Notes: generated by a model not told the origin, from the sequence alone. A DNA stretch of 64,000 nucleotides from Mesorhizobium amorphae (GCA_003240775.1 QFNI01000002.1:62001-126000), one strand, 5' to 3'. Positions 45,564 through 54,342 are shown, counted from the stretch's first letter. Numbers and translations: made by a program.

Positions 45564-48373
45564 GCTTCCTGCCGCTTTCCTTCGGTTTTGCGCCAGTGCT
45601 GTTTGGGCTGCTCGCGCTGCCCGTGATCTGGTGGCTGCTGCGGCTCACGCCGCCGCGCCCACAGGTGGAGGTGTTCCCGCCGCTCAAGGTGCTCGCTGGC
45701 GTGCTCAAGCGCGAGGAGACGCCGCATCGCAGCCCGTGGTGGCTCACTCTCCTGCGCCTGGTGCTTGCGGCCCTGGTGATCCTGGCGTTGGCCGAGCCCG
45801 TGTGGAACCCGCGCGAGCGCGTGGCAACCGATGGGCATCCGCTCGCCATCGTCGTGGACAATGGCTGGTCGACCGGGCCCGACTGGAGCAACCGGGTGGC
45901 GGCCGCCGAGCGACTGATCGCGGACGCGAACGAGGCCGGAGCGCCCATCGTTCTTGCCTTCACCGCCGAAGCGGACAACACCGAGATAGGCCCCTTCGAT
46001 GCCGACACGGCGTTGGACCGCCTAGCCGCAGCCGAGCCCCGCCCGGTGCCGGGCGACCGTCTCGCTACCTATTCCCGTGCCGCCGCAGCTCTGCCCGAGA
46101 ACGCTCAGGCGACCGTTGCACTTCTGACGGACGGCTTGGCGACGGCCGAAGACGAACAAGCGTTTCAGGCGATCCTTGGCGCCAAGGCCGGGCGCCTGGT
46201 CTGGGCATCGCCCGAGCGCTTCGCGGCACTCGGTCTGACGGGTGCGGAGAACGAGGTCGAAGGCCTGCGTGTGACGGCCGTGCGCGCGGCCGACCCCGCG
46301 CCCCGCCAAGCGCAAGTGGGTGCGTTTGATGAGCGCGGGCGGCGGATCGCGGATGCGACGGTCAGCTTCGCGCCGGGCGAGACGAATGGCGAAGCGCTGA
46401 TCGCTGTGCCGTTCGAGCTTCGCAACGATTTCGCGGCACTGCGCATCGACGGTGAGCCGCAGGCGGCTGCCGTGCGCGTGCTCGATGAAAACGACAAGCG
46501 CCGCCGCGTCGGCCTCCTCAGCCAGGCGGAGGCAGATGGCGCGCAGCCGCTGCTCTCGCCGCTCTACTACATCCGCCGTGCGCTCGCGCCATTCGCCGAT
46601 CTGGTCGAGCCCTCCTCGCCCGATCTCGCCCAGGCGATCCCCCAGATCCTCGAGCGCAATCCCGCGATGATCGTGATGGCCGATGTCGGCACCATCCCCG
46701 ACACGCAACGCGAGGCGCTGGAGGAGTGGGTCAGCCAGGGCGGCACCCTCCTGCGCTTCGCCGGCTCGCGGCTTGCTGCCGCGGGCGACGACCAAGCGCT
46801 TCTGCCCGTACGGCTGCGGTTGGGCGAGCGCGCGCTCGGCGGATCGCTTTCCTGGACGGAGCCGCAGCCGGTTGCGCCCTTCCCCGCGACTGGGCCATTC
46901 GCCGGCCTGCCCGCGCCGCAAGACGTGAATGTGTCCCGCCAAGTTCTGGCCGAGCCGGGCATCGACATCGCCGAGCGCACCTGGGCGAGCCTGGCTGACG
47001 GCACACCGCTCGTGACCGGCGCGCGCGAAGGTCGTGGAACGGTTGCACTCTTTCACGTGACGCCTGAGGCCACGTGGTCGAACCTGCCGATTTCCGGCTC
47101 CTTCGTGGAGATGCTGCGCCGGGTGGTGCAGCTTTCGCGCAACCAGGGAACGGCAGCCGCAGCAGCCGGCGAACAGGCGCCCGCGCTCCGCCCTTTCCGG
47201 ATGATCGCGCGCGACGGAGCGCTCGTGCCGCCCGGCCCCGAAGCGCGGCCGCTTGTTCCGGGTGCGACCGCGGTCACCCTCACCAACCCACCGGGGCTCT
47301 ATGGCGGAGAGGAAGGCGTTCTCGCGCACAATCTGCTCGGCTCCGACGCACGCTTCGATGCCATCGCCCGCCCCGCCTCCCCCTTGCCGGTGACCGAGAT
47401 GACCTATGCCGTGGACGGCTCGCTTCCGCTGAAAGCGCCCTTCCTGCTCGCAGCCCTCGTGCTTCTGGTGGTCGACACGCTGGTGATGTTGCTGCTCGGC
47501 GGTGCGCTGGGCAGGTTGCTCGCCCGCAAGTCGCGGAGTGTGACGGCCGCCGTGGCCACAGTGCTTCTCGCGTTCGGCCTCATCGGAACGATGCCGCTCG
47601 ATGCACGCGCGCAGGATGCGAAGCCGGGCGATGCGGAGGCCATCGCCGCGATCGCCCAGACGCGACTCGCTTATGTGGTGACGGGCGATGCGGCCGTGGA
47701 CAATATCTCCAAGGCGGGCCTCGAAGGTCTCACGCGCTTTCTTCTCGACAAGACCGCGCTTGAGCCGGCCGAGCCGGTCGGCGTGGACATCGCGTCCGAC
47801 GAACTCGCCTTTTACCCGCTGATCTACTGGCCGGTGGATGCGTCCGCTGCCATGCCCGAGCAGGCGGCGATCGCGCGGGTCGACGCCTACATGCGCGAGG
47901 GCGGCACGGTGCTGTTCGATACCCGCGACCAGTTCACCGGCGATCTTGGAACGGGAAGCGCTGCCAACGACCGCTTGCGCGACATCCTGGCCGATCTCAA
48001 CGTACCCCCGCTCGAGCCCGTGCCGGAAGACCACGTGCTGACCAAGTCCTTCTTCATCCTGAACAGCTTTCCCGGCCGCTATGCCGGCAGCCCGCTCTGG
48101 GTGGAAGCGGCGCTCGATGCGCAGTCTAGCGGCGACCGACCAGTGCGTACGGGCGACGGCGTTTCGCCCATCATGATCACCGGCAACGACCTGGCCGGCG
48201 CCTGGGCCGAGGACGCGTCGGGCGCACCGCTCTTGCCCACCGTTCCCGACGATCCCATGCAGCGCGTCTATGCGATGCGCGCGGGCGTCAACATCGTGAT
48301 GTACATGCTTACCGGAAACTACAAGTCCGACCAGGTGCACGTGCCAGCCTTGCTTGAAAGGCTCGGCCAATGA
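45560..48373 (+). CDS. Large BatA-N/DUF4159 membrane protein
   Basis: A 937-residue protein. The N-terminus is a BatA-type double membrane segment (FAPVLFGLLALPVIWWLLRL and LLRLVLAALVILALA), then a vWA-like domain whose MIDAS is degraded (VVDNGWSTGPDW in place of DxSxS). A central glutamine-amidotransferase-like region and further membrane helices near residues 635-655 and 670-690 follow. The last 240 residues are a DUF4159 domain (LAYVVTGDAAVDNISKAGLE to the end). Translation begins with TTG overlapping the DUF58 stop, preceded by GGAGG. It is probably the core membrane subunit of the MoxR system. Confidence 0.88.
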   Translation: MSFLPLSFGFAPVLFGLLALPVIWWLLRLTPPRPQVEVFPPLKVLAGVLKREETPHRSPWWLTLLRLVLAALVILALAEPVWNPRERVATDGHPLAIVVDNGWSTGPDWSNRVAAAERLIADANEAGAPIVLAFTAEADNTEIGPFDADTALDRLAAAEPRPVPGDRLATYSRAAAALPENAQATVALLTDGLATAEDEQAFQAILGAKAGRLVWASPERFAALGLTGAENEVEGLRVTAVRAADPAPRQAQVGAFDERGRRIADATVSFAPGETNGEALIAVPFELRNDFAALRIDGEPQAAAVRVLDENDKRRRVGLLSQAEADGAQPLLSPLYYIRRALAPFADLVEPSSPDLAQAIPQILERNPAMIVMADVGTIPDTQREALEEWVSQGGTLLRFAGSRLAAAGDDQALLPVRLRLGERALGGSLSWTEPQPVAPFPATGPFAGLPAPQDVNVSRQVLAEPGIDIAERTWASLADGTPLVTGAREGRGTVALFHVTPEATWSNLPISGSFVEMLRRVVQLSRNQGTAAAAAGEQAPALRPFRMIARDGALVPPGPEARPLVPGATAVTLTNPPGLYGGEEGVLAHNLLGSDARFDAIARPASPLPVTEMTYAVDGSLPLKAPFLLAALVLLVVDTLVMLLLGGALGRLLARKSRSVTAAVATVLLAFGLIGTMPLDARAQDAKPGDAEAIAAIAQTRLAYVVTGDAAVDNISKAGLEGLTRFLLDKTALEPAEPVGVDIASDELAFYPLIYWPVDASAAMPEQAAIARVDAYMREGGTVLFDTRDQFTGDLGTGSAANDRLRDILADLNVPPLEPVPEDHVLTKSFFILNSFPGRYAGSPLWVEAALDAQSSGDRPVRTGDGVSPIMITGNDLAGAWAEDASGAPLLPTVPDDPMQRVYAMRAGVNIVMYMLTGNYKSDQVHVPALLERLGQ

Positions 48374-50427
48374 GCGCCGCGCACTGGTCGATCAATTTCG
48401 AGCCGCTTTTGCCCTGGCTCTGGCTGATCGCAGCACTGGCGCTGATGACCGTGCTTGCGGTGGTTGGGCTGGCACTGCGCACGCGCGGTGCCTGGGTGCG
48501 CGCTGTGGCGTTCGCCGCGCTCGCCGCAGCCCTTCTCGACCCGGTTTTGCTGGACGAGCAGCGCGAGCCACTGAAGAGCGTGGTTGCGGTCGTGGTGGAC
48601 CGCTCGCAGAGCCAGGAGATCGGCGAGCGGCCGAGCCAGACGGATCGGGCACTCGCCGAAGTGCGCGAGAAGCTCGGCCGCTTCAACCAGTTCGACCTCC
48701 GCGTGGTGGAAACCGGGCAGGCCGATGCCGGCGAGGAGCGCACGGAGACGCGGCTCTTCTCCGCTCTCGACGGCGCGCTGCGCGACGTGCCGGAGTCCCG
48801 CATCGGCGGTGCGGTGCTGATCACCGATGGCCAGGTGCACGACATTCCCCAGGTGGGCACCCTGCCCGCGCCCGTGCACGCCCTGATCACGGGCGAGGAA
48901 GGCGAACGTGACCGGCGCATCCGCTTCGAGGAAGCACCACGCTTCGGCCTCGTGGGCAAACCGTTGGAGCTTTCCTACCGCGTGCTCGCCAGCGGCGGCG
49001 AGACGGGCACCGTGGATGTGCGCGTCACCGTCAACGGCGACCCCGTCGCCACCGCGCGCGCGCAGATCGGCGAGCGCATGCCGCTTCAGATCACCGTGCC
49101 GAATGCCGGCCGCAACATCGTGGAGCTGTCGATACCCGGCGGCGAAGGCGAGCTCACCGATGCCAACAACCGCGCCATCGCCATCCTCGACGGCATCCGC
49201 GAGAACCTTCGCGTGCTGCTCGTCTCGGGCGAGCCCCATGCAGGCGAGCGCACTTGGCGCAATCTCCTGAAGTCCGACGCATCGGTGGACCTCGTGCACT
49301 TCACCATCCTTCGCCCGCCCGAGAAGCAGGACGGCACGCCGATCAACGAGCTGTCGCTGATCGCCTTCCCCACGCGCGAACTGTTCGTGGAGAAGATCAA
49401 TGACTTCGACCTCATCATCTTCGACCGCTACCAGCACCGCGACGTGCTTCCGATCCTCTACTACGACTACATCGCCGAATATGTGGAGAAGGGCGGCGCG
49501 CTCCTGATCGCGGCGGGCCCCGAATATGCCGGCGAGCAATCGATCGCGCGCACGCCGCTGATCGGCGCCCTCCCTGCCCTGCCGACGGGCGAAGTGGTGG
49601 ACCAAGCCTTTTATCCCCGCTTGACCGATCTCGGCGCGCGCCATCCCGTCACTCGCGGCCTCGATGGCTCGAATTCCGAGCCCCCGCGCTGGAGTCGCTG
49701 GTTTCGCATGATCGGCGTTGACCAGCCCGAGGGTGAGGCCGTGCTGAAGGGAGCGGACGACCGCCCGCTCCTGCTTCTCGACCGCCGCGGCGAAGGGCGT
49801 GTCGGGATGCTGCTGTCTGACCAGGGCTGGCTGTGGTCGCGCGGCTTCGAGGGCGGGGGGCCGGATGTCCAACTCTACCGCCGCATCGCCCATTGGCTGA
49901 TGAAGGAGCCCGAACTGGAAGAGGAACGCCTCACAGCCGATGGCCGGGGCATGATCCTCGAGATCGAGCGCCAGACGATGGCGGACGAGGCCGGCCCTAC
50001 CCGCGTGATCTCGCCTTCGGGCCGCGCTTTCGACGTGCCGCTCACGCCAGCTGGCCCCGGCCAGTTCCGCGGCTCGGTGGAAACCAAAGAGGTTGGTCTT
50101 TACCAAGTCGGCAACGGCGATCTTTCCACGCTCGCTCATGTTGGTCCGATCAACGCTCCCGAGTTCCAGGGCGTGGTGTCGACGCCCGATCTCGTGCGCG
50201 AGACGGCGGAAGCCAGCGGGGGACTGGTGCAGCGCGTGTCGGCGGGCGTGCCTGACATCGTGCCCGTGCGCGACGAAGCGAACGGTGGATCGAGCCGCAT
50301 GGGTCTCAAGACCACGGACGACAGCGTGCTTCAAGCCGTCAACCGCGTGCCGCTCTTCGCAGGCTTTTTGGGCCTCGGCCTGATGCTGCTGGCACTCGGC
50401 GGGATGTGGTACCGCGAGGGACGGTAG
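48370..50427 (+). CDS. vWA-like membrane protein ending the MoxR operon
   Basis: A 685-residue protein with two N-terminal membrane helices (LLPWLWLIAALALMTVLAV; VRAVAFAALAAALLDPVLL), a vWA domain with an intact DxSxS MIDAS (VVVDRSQSQE), a beta-rich region, a glutamine-amidotransferase-like domain (residues about 280-470; FDLIIFDRYQHRDVLPILYY, no catalytic Cys nucleophile seen) and a C-terminal membrane helix (FAGFLGLGLMLLALGGMWY). It overlaps the upstream gene as ATGA. A bidirectional terminator follows. Function within the MoxR cluster is inferred. Confidence 0.88.
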   Translation: MSAAHWSINFEPLLPWLWLIAALALMTVLAVVGLALRTRGAWVRAVAFAALAAALLDPVLLDEQREPLKSVVAVVVDRSQSQEIGERPSQTDRALAEVREKLGRFNQFDLRVVETGQADAGEERTETRLFSALDGALRDVPESRIGGAVLITDGQVHDIPQVGTLPAPVHALITGEEGERDRRIRFEEAPRFGLVGKPLELSYRVLASGGETGTVDVRVTVNGDPVATARAQIGERMPLQITVPNAGRNIVELSIPGGEGELTDANNRAIAILDGIRENLRVLLVSGEPHAGERTWRNLLKSDASVDLVHFTILRPPEKQDGTPINELSLIAFPTRELFVEKINDFDLIIFDRYQHRDVLPILYYDYIAEYVEKGGALLIAAGPEYAGEQSIARTPLIGALPALPTGEVVDQAFYPRLTDLGARHPVTRGLDGSNSEPPRWSRWFRMIGVDQPEGEAVLKGADDRPLLLLDRRGEGRVGMLLSDQGWLWSRGFEGGGPDVQLYRRIAHWLMKEPELEEERLTADGRGMILEIERQTMADEAGPTRVISPSGRAFDVPLTPAGPGQFRGSVETKEVGLYQVGNGDLSTLAHVGPINAPEFQGVVSTPDLVRETAEASGGLVQRVSAGVPDIVPVRDEANGGSSRMGLKTTDDSVLQAVNRVPLFAGFLGLGLMLLALGGMWYREGR

Positions 50428-50485
50428 ATCCCGCCTCCTCGTCTTCGCGCCTGGGGAACGGGAGACTCGCAGCCAACCCAAGTAA

Positions 50486-50513
50486 AAAGCGGCGCCATTC
50501 GGCGCCGCTTTCT
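50486..50513. terminator. Bidirectional terminator between the MoxR operon and hsp20
   Basis: AGCGGCGCC/GGCGCCGCT (50488-50496, 50501-50509) with an ATTC loop, flanked by A5 on the left and T-rich sequence on the right, so U-runs follow the hairpin on both strands. Confidence 0.85.
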
Positions 50514-50535
50514 CATTTCATTCCCGTCCGGTCGC

Positions 50536-51000
50536 TTAGGCGGCGTGCGCCTCGATCTGCTTGGCCTCGTTGGCCGCAGCCGAGATAGCAATCTTGCGGG
50601 GCTTCATCTCCTCGGGGATATTCCGCTTGAGATCGACATAGAGCAGGCCGTTCTTCAGCGTGGCGCCCGTCACCTCGACATGGTCAGCAAGCTGGAAGCG
50701 GCGCTCGAAGGCCCGCGCGGCGATGCCGCGATACAGGGTCTCGGTGCCCTCCTCCTTCTCGTCCTTGCGCTCGCCCTTCACGGTCAGCACGTTGCGGTGT
50801 GCCTCGAGCGAGATGTCGGTATCGGAGAAGCCGGCCACCGCCATCGAGATGCGGTAGGCATCGGGGCCCGTGCGCTCGATGTTGTAAGGGGGATAGCTGT
50901 TCTGTGCACCCTCAGGCGAGCCCAGGCTGTCCAGCATGGTGAAGAGCCGGTCGAATCCGACGGTGGAGCGATAAAGCGGGGAAAAATCGACGTGACGCAT
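50536..51000 (-). CDS. Small heat-shock protein Hsp20
   Basis: IbpA-type sHsp of 154 residues that holds unfolded proteins. It begins MRHVDFSPLYRSTVGFDRLF; the alpha-crystallin domain spans about residues 33-130 with YRISMAVAGFSDTDISLEAH, YRGIAARAFERRFQLADHVE and LKNGLLYVDLKRNIPEEMKP. The start is the ATG at 51000, preceded by GGAG inside a hairpin. An in-frame ATG five codons upstream lies within that hairpin and lacks its own ribosome-binding site. Probably induced by heat through its 5' leader. Confidence 0.95.
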   Translation of the reverse strand: MRHVDFSPLYRSTVGFDRLFTMLDSLGSPEGAQNSYPPYNIERTGPDAYRISMAVAGFSDTDISLEAHRNVLTVKGERKDEKEEGTETLYRGIAARAFERRFQLADHVEVTGATLKNGLLYVDLKRNIPEEMKPRKIAISAAANEAKQIEAHAA

Positions 51001-51411
51001 GATGATGTTCTCCATGGAGCAACAAAGTTCGCGTTTGCACTTCGTGGGACACCCGTTTCGGCGTGACCGGGGAAGCACAGCGGCCCCGTTGATCGGCAAC
51101 CGCAGAGCTAAGTTGGTGATGGCTCTTGCGCCGTTCAAGACCTCTTCTTGGCAAGAAGTGCCGCGAAAATGAACCGCAGGTGAACCGGGCGGTGGGCAAG
51201 CGTTCAGATGCCTTGCCCTAGAAGGAGCGCATCTTCTTGGTCGGCGGCTCTCGGCAAGCCGCTGGTGGAAGAGCGGTTCCGGGTGCCATGTCCCTTCCGC
51301 CCGGTGCTGCTAGGGGTCGGAGATGCTTTTTCCGGAGCATCTTCGGCCCCGCCTCTTTTGCGCGAGGCTTCCAGCCTTTAGATTGGGCTGCCCGACGAAG
51401 GCCTCACACCC
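51001..51411. other. hsp20/hydrolase divergent intergenic region
   Basis: About 410 bp. Besides the ROSE-like hairpin it holds a GGGCAAG/CTTGCCC hairpin (51194-51218, 11-nt loop), a CTTCTTG-C-CAAGAAG dyad near 51143-51157 and an AGATGCT/AGCATCT hairpin (51321-51342). The first two may belong to a long structured hsp20 leader. No further gene is seen. Confidence 0.4.
51007..51023 (-). promoter_or_regulatory. ROSE-like RNA-thermometer hairpin
   Basis: In the hsp20 leader GUU-G-CUC pairs with GAG-AAC around a CAUG loop, burying the Shine-Dalgarno GGAG and leaving one bulged G, as in the UUGCU element of rhizobial ROSE thermometers. The assignment rests on this short motif and the gene type. Confidence 0.5.
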
Positions 51412-52368
51412 GTGCTCAACCCCGTTCAGCCCGTTCTCTTCGAGACGCAAGCCAACCCGATCCCGCCGGGGACCGAGGGTGGACACGTGCGCGACCGCGG
51501 CGGCAAGCGTATCCGCTATGCGCTGGTGCCGACCGATTCCGCCACGCCGCGCGGCACGGTTCTGGTGCTGCCCGGACGCAACGAGGCCATCGAGAAGTAC
51601 TGGGAGACTGCGCGCGACCTTTCGCGCCGCGGCTTCTGCGCGCTGATTCTGGATTGGCGCGGCCAGGGCGGCTCCGACCGCCTGCTGCGCGATGCCGAAC
51701 GTGGCTATGTGCAGGACTTCGCCCATTACGTGGACGATCTCCGCATCGTGTTCGACGAGGTGGCGCTGCCGCGTGCGCCCGCGCCCTTCTTCGTGCTGGG
51801 TCATTCCACCGGCTCGCTGGTCGCGCTTTTGGCGGCGCCGTTGTTCGGCGGCGAGATCCGTCGCATGGTGCTCGGCTCTGCCCTTCTCCAGATTTCCGGT
51901 TTCTCGCTCGCCCATCCCGGCATCCGCCGCCTGTCGCGTGTCGTCTCGGGGATGGGGCTGGGGAGGCTGTATCTCGGTGGGGGCCCGCGCCGCGGCCGCG
52001 AACTTTCTTTCGCGCGCAACCCGCTGACCCATGACGACAAGCGCTTCGCGCGCAACGTGGAGCTTCTGCACAGTCACCCGCAGCTCGGGCTCGGTGGTCC
52101 CACGGCTGCCTGGGTGCATGCGGCATGCGCCGCGATCGAGCGGGTGCACCAGCCCGAATTCATTTCCGCCATGCGCATTCCCACGCTGTTCGTGGCAGCC
52201 GGTGCCGACCGCATCGTCTCGTCGCGCGCCATTGAGGTCTATGCGCCGCGCCTGCGCGCGGGCGCACTGGTGACCATCGACGGCGCCTCCCACGAGCTTG
52301 CGCAGGAGTCGGACCATTTCCGCGAGCAGTGGCTGGCTGCCTTCGATGCCTTCGTGCCTGGCACCTAG
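51412..52368 (+). CDS. Alpha/beta hydrolase, lysophospholipase-like
   Basis: A 318-residue serine hydrolase resembling monoacylglycerol lipase/lysophospholipase L2. The nucleophile is S132 in VLGHSTGSLVAL, the acid is in VAAGADRIVSS and the His is in DGASHELAQE; the oxyanion region is VLVLPGRNEAIEKYW, followed by DWRGQGGSDR. The GTG start has only a weak ribosome-binding site. Its TAG and the TAG of the convergent hisN-like gene share a single CTAG. Confidence 0.88.
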   Translation: MLNPVQPVLFETQANPIPPGTEGGHVRDRGGKRIRYALVPTDSATPRGTVLVLPGRNEAIEKYWETARDLSRRGFCALILDWRGQGGSDRLLRDAERGYVQDFAHYVDDLRIVFDEVALPRAPAPFFVLGHSTGSLVALLAAPLFGGEIRRMVLGSALLQISGFSLAHPGIRRLSRVVSGMGLGRLYLGGGPRRGRELSFARNPLTHDDKRFARNVELLHSHPQLGLGGPTAAWVHAACAAIERVHQPEFISAMRIPTLFVAAGADRIVSSRAIEVYAPRLRAGALVTIDGASHELAQESDHFREQWLAAFDAFVPGT

Positions 52369-53138
52369 GCGTTGAGCAGTTCCATCGCGGCCGCGTGAAG
52401 CTCGGCCGTCGCGGCCGCCAGCACCTGCCCACCGCCTTCCGCAGGCCCACCCTGCCAGTTCGTCACTTGGCCCCCGGCCTTTTCGATGAGGGGAATGAGC
52501 GCCACGATGTCATAGGCCTGTAACCCGCTTTCGACCACGAGGTCGATGTTGCCTGATGCGAGCATGGCATAGGCGTAGCAATCCGTGCCGTAGCGCGCGA
52601 GGCGCACGCTGGCTTCCACGCGGTCATAGGCGCTTCGCTCGTCGGATCGGAAGATGCTCGGGGTCGTGGTGCAGAGCGTGGCATCGGCAAGCGAGGTCGT
52701 GTTCCGCGTCTGCAGGACCCTCGCCCCGCCGGGACCCTCGTAGCGCGCCTCGGCGCCTGCGGTAAAGAAGAGTTCGCCGGTGAAGGGTTGCGCCATCATC
52801 CCCTGCACCGCGTTACCCTCCTCCAGAAGCCCGACCAGCGTGCCCCAGAGCGGCAGCCCGGAAATGAAGGAGCGCGTGCCGTCGATGGGGTCGATCACCC
52901 AGACGTGGCGGCTTTCTAGCCGCTCGCCGCCCCATTCCTCGCCGAGGATCCCGTGTTCCGGGAACACCCCTTCGATCACCTCACGAATCGCGCGCTCGGC
53001 CTCGCGGTCCGCTTCGGTGACGGGGTCGAACCCGCCGTCCACCTTGTTCGCCACCGCGCCGCCCCGGCGGAAACGCGGCAGGGTCTCGGCGGCGGCGGCG
53101 GCGGCGATCCGTCCAAACAGATCGGAAGGCAAATCCAT
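52365..53138 (-). CDS. hisN: Inositol-monophosphatase family phosphatase, HisN-like
   Basis: A 257-residue Mg-dependent phosphatase of the FIG superfamily. Metal motifs are DPVTEADREAE, LGEEWGG and WVIDPIDGTRSFISG, with a late AYDIVALIPLIEKAGG. The pattern at the N-terminus resembles histidinol-phosphate phosphatases of the HisN type; inositol-1-phosphatase (SuhB-like) activity is the alternative. ATG 53138 with GGAG at 8 bp. The MmgR/suhB-like RNA lies upstream, divergent. Confidence 0.88.
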   Translation of the reverse strand: MDLPSDLFGRIAAAAAAETLPRFRRGGAVANKVDGGFDPVTEADREAERAIREVIEGVFPEHGILGEEWGGERLESRHVWVIDPIDGTRSFISGLPLWGTLVGLLEEGNAVQGMMAQPFTGELFFTAGAEARYEGPGGARVLQTRNTTSLADATLCTTTPSIFRSDERSAYDRVEASVRLARYGTDCYAYAMLASGNIDLVVESGLQAYDIVALIPLIEKAGGQVTNWQGGPAEGGGQVLAAATAELHAAAMELLNA

Positions 53139-53169
53139 GCGGCAATCTCCGTGGAAGCTCTGTGCAAGA

Positions 53170-53186
53170 TGCTCAAATTTTGAGCA
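53170..53186. repeat. TGCTCAA dyad upstream of the MmgR-like RNA
   Basis: TGCTCAA-ATT-TTGAGCA, a perfect 17-bp inverted repeat 26 bp before the -35 hexamer; the half-site TGCTCAA recurs at 53222-53228 between -35 and -10. A candidate operator. Confidence 0.45.
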
Positions 53187-53211
53187 ATGTTAGAAATTTC
53201 AGCAAACTAGG

Positions 53212-53239
53212 TTGACAGGGGTGCTCAACCGATTAGATT
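53212..53239 (+). promoter_or_regulatory. Promoter of the MmgR-like RNA
   Basis: TTGACA (53212-53217), 16 bp, TAGATT (53234-53239): a strong housekeeping-type promoter, with the start near 53246. Confidence 0.65.
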
Positions 53240-53245
53240 TGCCTT

Positions 53246-53328
53246 CGAACGGTTCGCCGTTCATGCCCTCCTTGGGCGTTTCCTCCCTAGACTTCGGCCG
53301 CGCCGTGAAAACGACGCGGTCTTTTTTT
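53246..53328 (+). ncRNA. mmgR: MmgR/suhB-like (alpha-r14) small regulatory RNA
   Basis: About 83 nt. A CGAAC/GTTCG hairpin at the 5' end, then GCCC-UCCUU-GGGC (53265-53277) and a second CU-rich loop in GUUUCCUCCCUAGAC, both anti-Shine-Dalgarno-like, then a GNRA-looped terminator. Size, two exposed CCUCC motifs and position beside an inositol-monophosphatase-family gene match the rhizobial alpha-r14 RNAs (MmgR; the Rfam suhB family), which are Hfq-dependent and linked to nitrogen and polyhydroxybutyrate control. It is convergent with the amidohydrolase gene. No covariance search was possible. Confidence 0.65.
53296..53328 (+). terminator. Intrinsic terminator of the MmgR-like RNA
   Basis: GGCCGCG-C-CGT and ACG-A-CGCGGTC pair around a GAAA tetraloop, followed by T7 (53322-53328). 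Confidence 0.88.
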
Positions 53329-53330
53329 GT

Positions 53331-54221
53331 CTATTCGGCGGCTATCGGCATGTCGTCCACCATCGCATCGGGCAGGCGTGAGAGTTCGCTCATGAAGCGC
53401 GTGATGTCGTCGGCGAGCCGCGCGAAGCCGGCCGTCTTCTTGAAACTGCGCTCGTCGAGATAGAGGCCGCGGTTGATCTCGATCTGGATCGCGTGGAGGT
53501 TCTTCGCTGGGCGGCCGTAATGCTCGGTGATGAAGCCGCCCGCATAGGGCTTGTTGCGCACCACATTGTAGCCCATCGCAGCAAGCAGCCTGACCGCCTC
53601 GTCCACGATCACGGGCGAAGCCGATGCGCCGAAACGGTCTCCGACGATGAAGTCCGGCCGCCCCGCTTCGCCCGAGCGCACGCTCGCCGGCATCGAGTGA
53701 CAATCGATGAGAACCGCGAAGCCGAAGCGGATATGGGTGCGCATCACCAGCGCCTTCAGCGCGTCGTGATAGGGCTTATAGAACCGCTCGATCCTTCCGA
53801 GCGCCTCCGAAAGCGGGAGGCGGCCGGGATAGATGTCAAGTCCCTCACCCACGAGACGCGGCACCGTGCCGAGCCCGCCCGCCACGCGCGGCGAGCGTGC
53901 ATTGGCGAAGGGCGGAAGGCTTTCGGTGAACATGCGGGGGTCGAGCTCGAACGGCTCGCGGTTCACGTCGAGATAGGCGCGCGGGAAATTCGCCGCGAGA
54001 AGCGGGATGCCGAGCCCGACCGAGCCACCGAAAAGCTGGTCGACATAGCAATCCTCGGAACGGCGGATCTGGCTCGCGTCGAGCCGCGACAGATCGAGAA
54101 AGCGCGCGGGATAATGGCGTCCGCTGTGGGGCGAATTCATCACGAAGGGCACATGCTGCGCTTCGCCCGAGAGCGTGAACGGCGCCAGATCCGTGAAATC
54201 GTCTTCGGGTCCGGCGGACAT
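53331..54221 (-). CDS. N-formylglutamate amidohydrolase family protein
   Basis: A zinc amidohydrolase of the HutG2 type that would release glutamate from N-formylglutamate, the last step of one histidine-degradation route. It has 296 residues from the ATG at 54221. Zinc-site blocks are VMNSPHSGRHYPARF, EDCYVDQLFGG, FAVLIDCHSMPAS and the C-terminal AIQIEINRGLYLDE. Starts at 54314 (GTG) or 54311 (ATG) would extend it by about 30 residues. No other hut gene is nearby, so its in vivo substrate is unsure. Confidence 0.88.
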   Translation of the reverse strand: MSAGPEDDFTDLAPFTLSGEAQHVPFVMNSPHSGRHYPARFLDLSRLDASQIRRSEDCYVDQLFGGSVGLGIPLLAANFPRAYLDVNREPFELDPRMFTESLPPFANARSPRVAGGLGTVPRLVGEGLDIYPGRLPLSEALGRIERFYKPYHDALKALVMRTHIRFGFAVLIDCHSMPASVRSGEAGRPDFIVGDRFGASASPVIVDEAVRLLAAMGYNVVRNKPYAGGFITEHYGRPAKNLHAIQIEINRGLYLDERSFKKTAGFARLADDITRFMSELSRLPDAMVDDMPIAAE

Positions 54222-54313
54222 GCTCAATGGGTCTTGTGCGGAAAAGCCTGCATGGGGGAATCGTGCCACTCGGTCGCGTCGTTTGTCCAGGGCGGGGTGT
54301 GTCCGGAGCATCA

Positions 54314-54342
54314 CTTGATGTTCACCGCCATCAGTTCATATA
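54314..54342 (+). promoter_or_regulatory. Candidate cpdR promoter
   Basis: CTTGAT (54314-54319), 17 bp, CATATA (54337-54342), 91 bp before the cpdR start codon. Confidence 0.5.

Noticed and set aside
51321..51342. AGATGCT/AGCATCT hairpin as a terminator
   Set aside because: The U-rich tract lies in the loop rather than after the stem, and no gene ends there on either strand.
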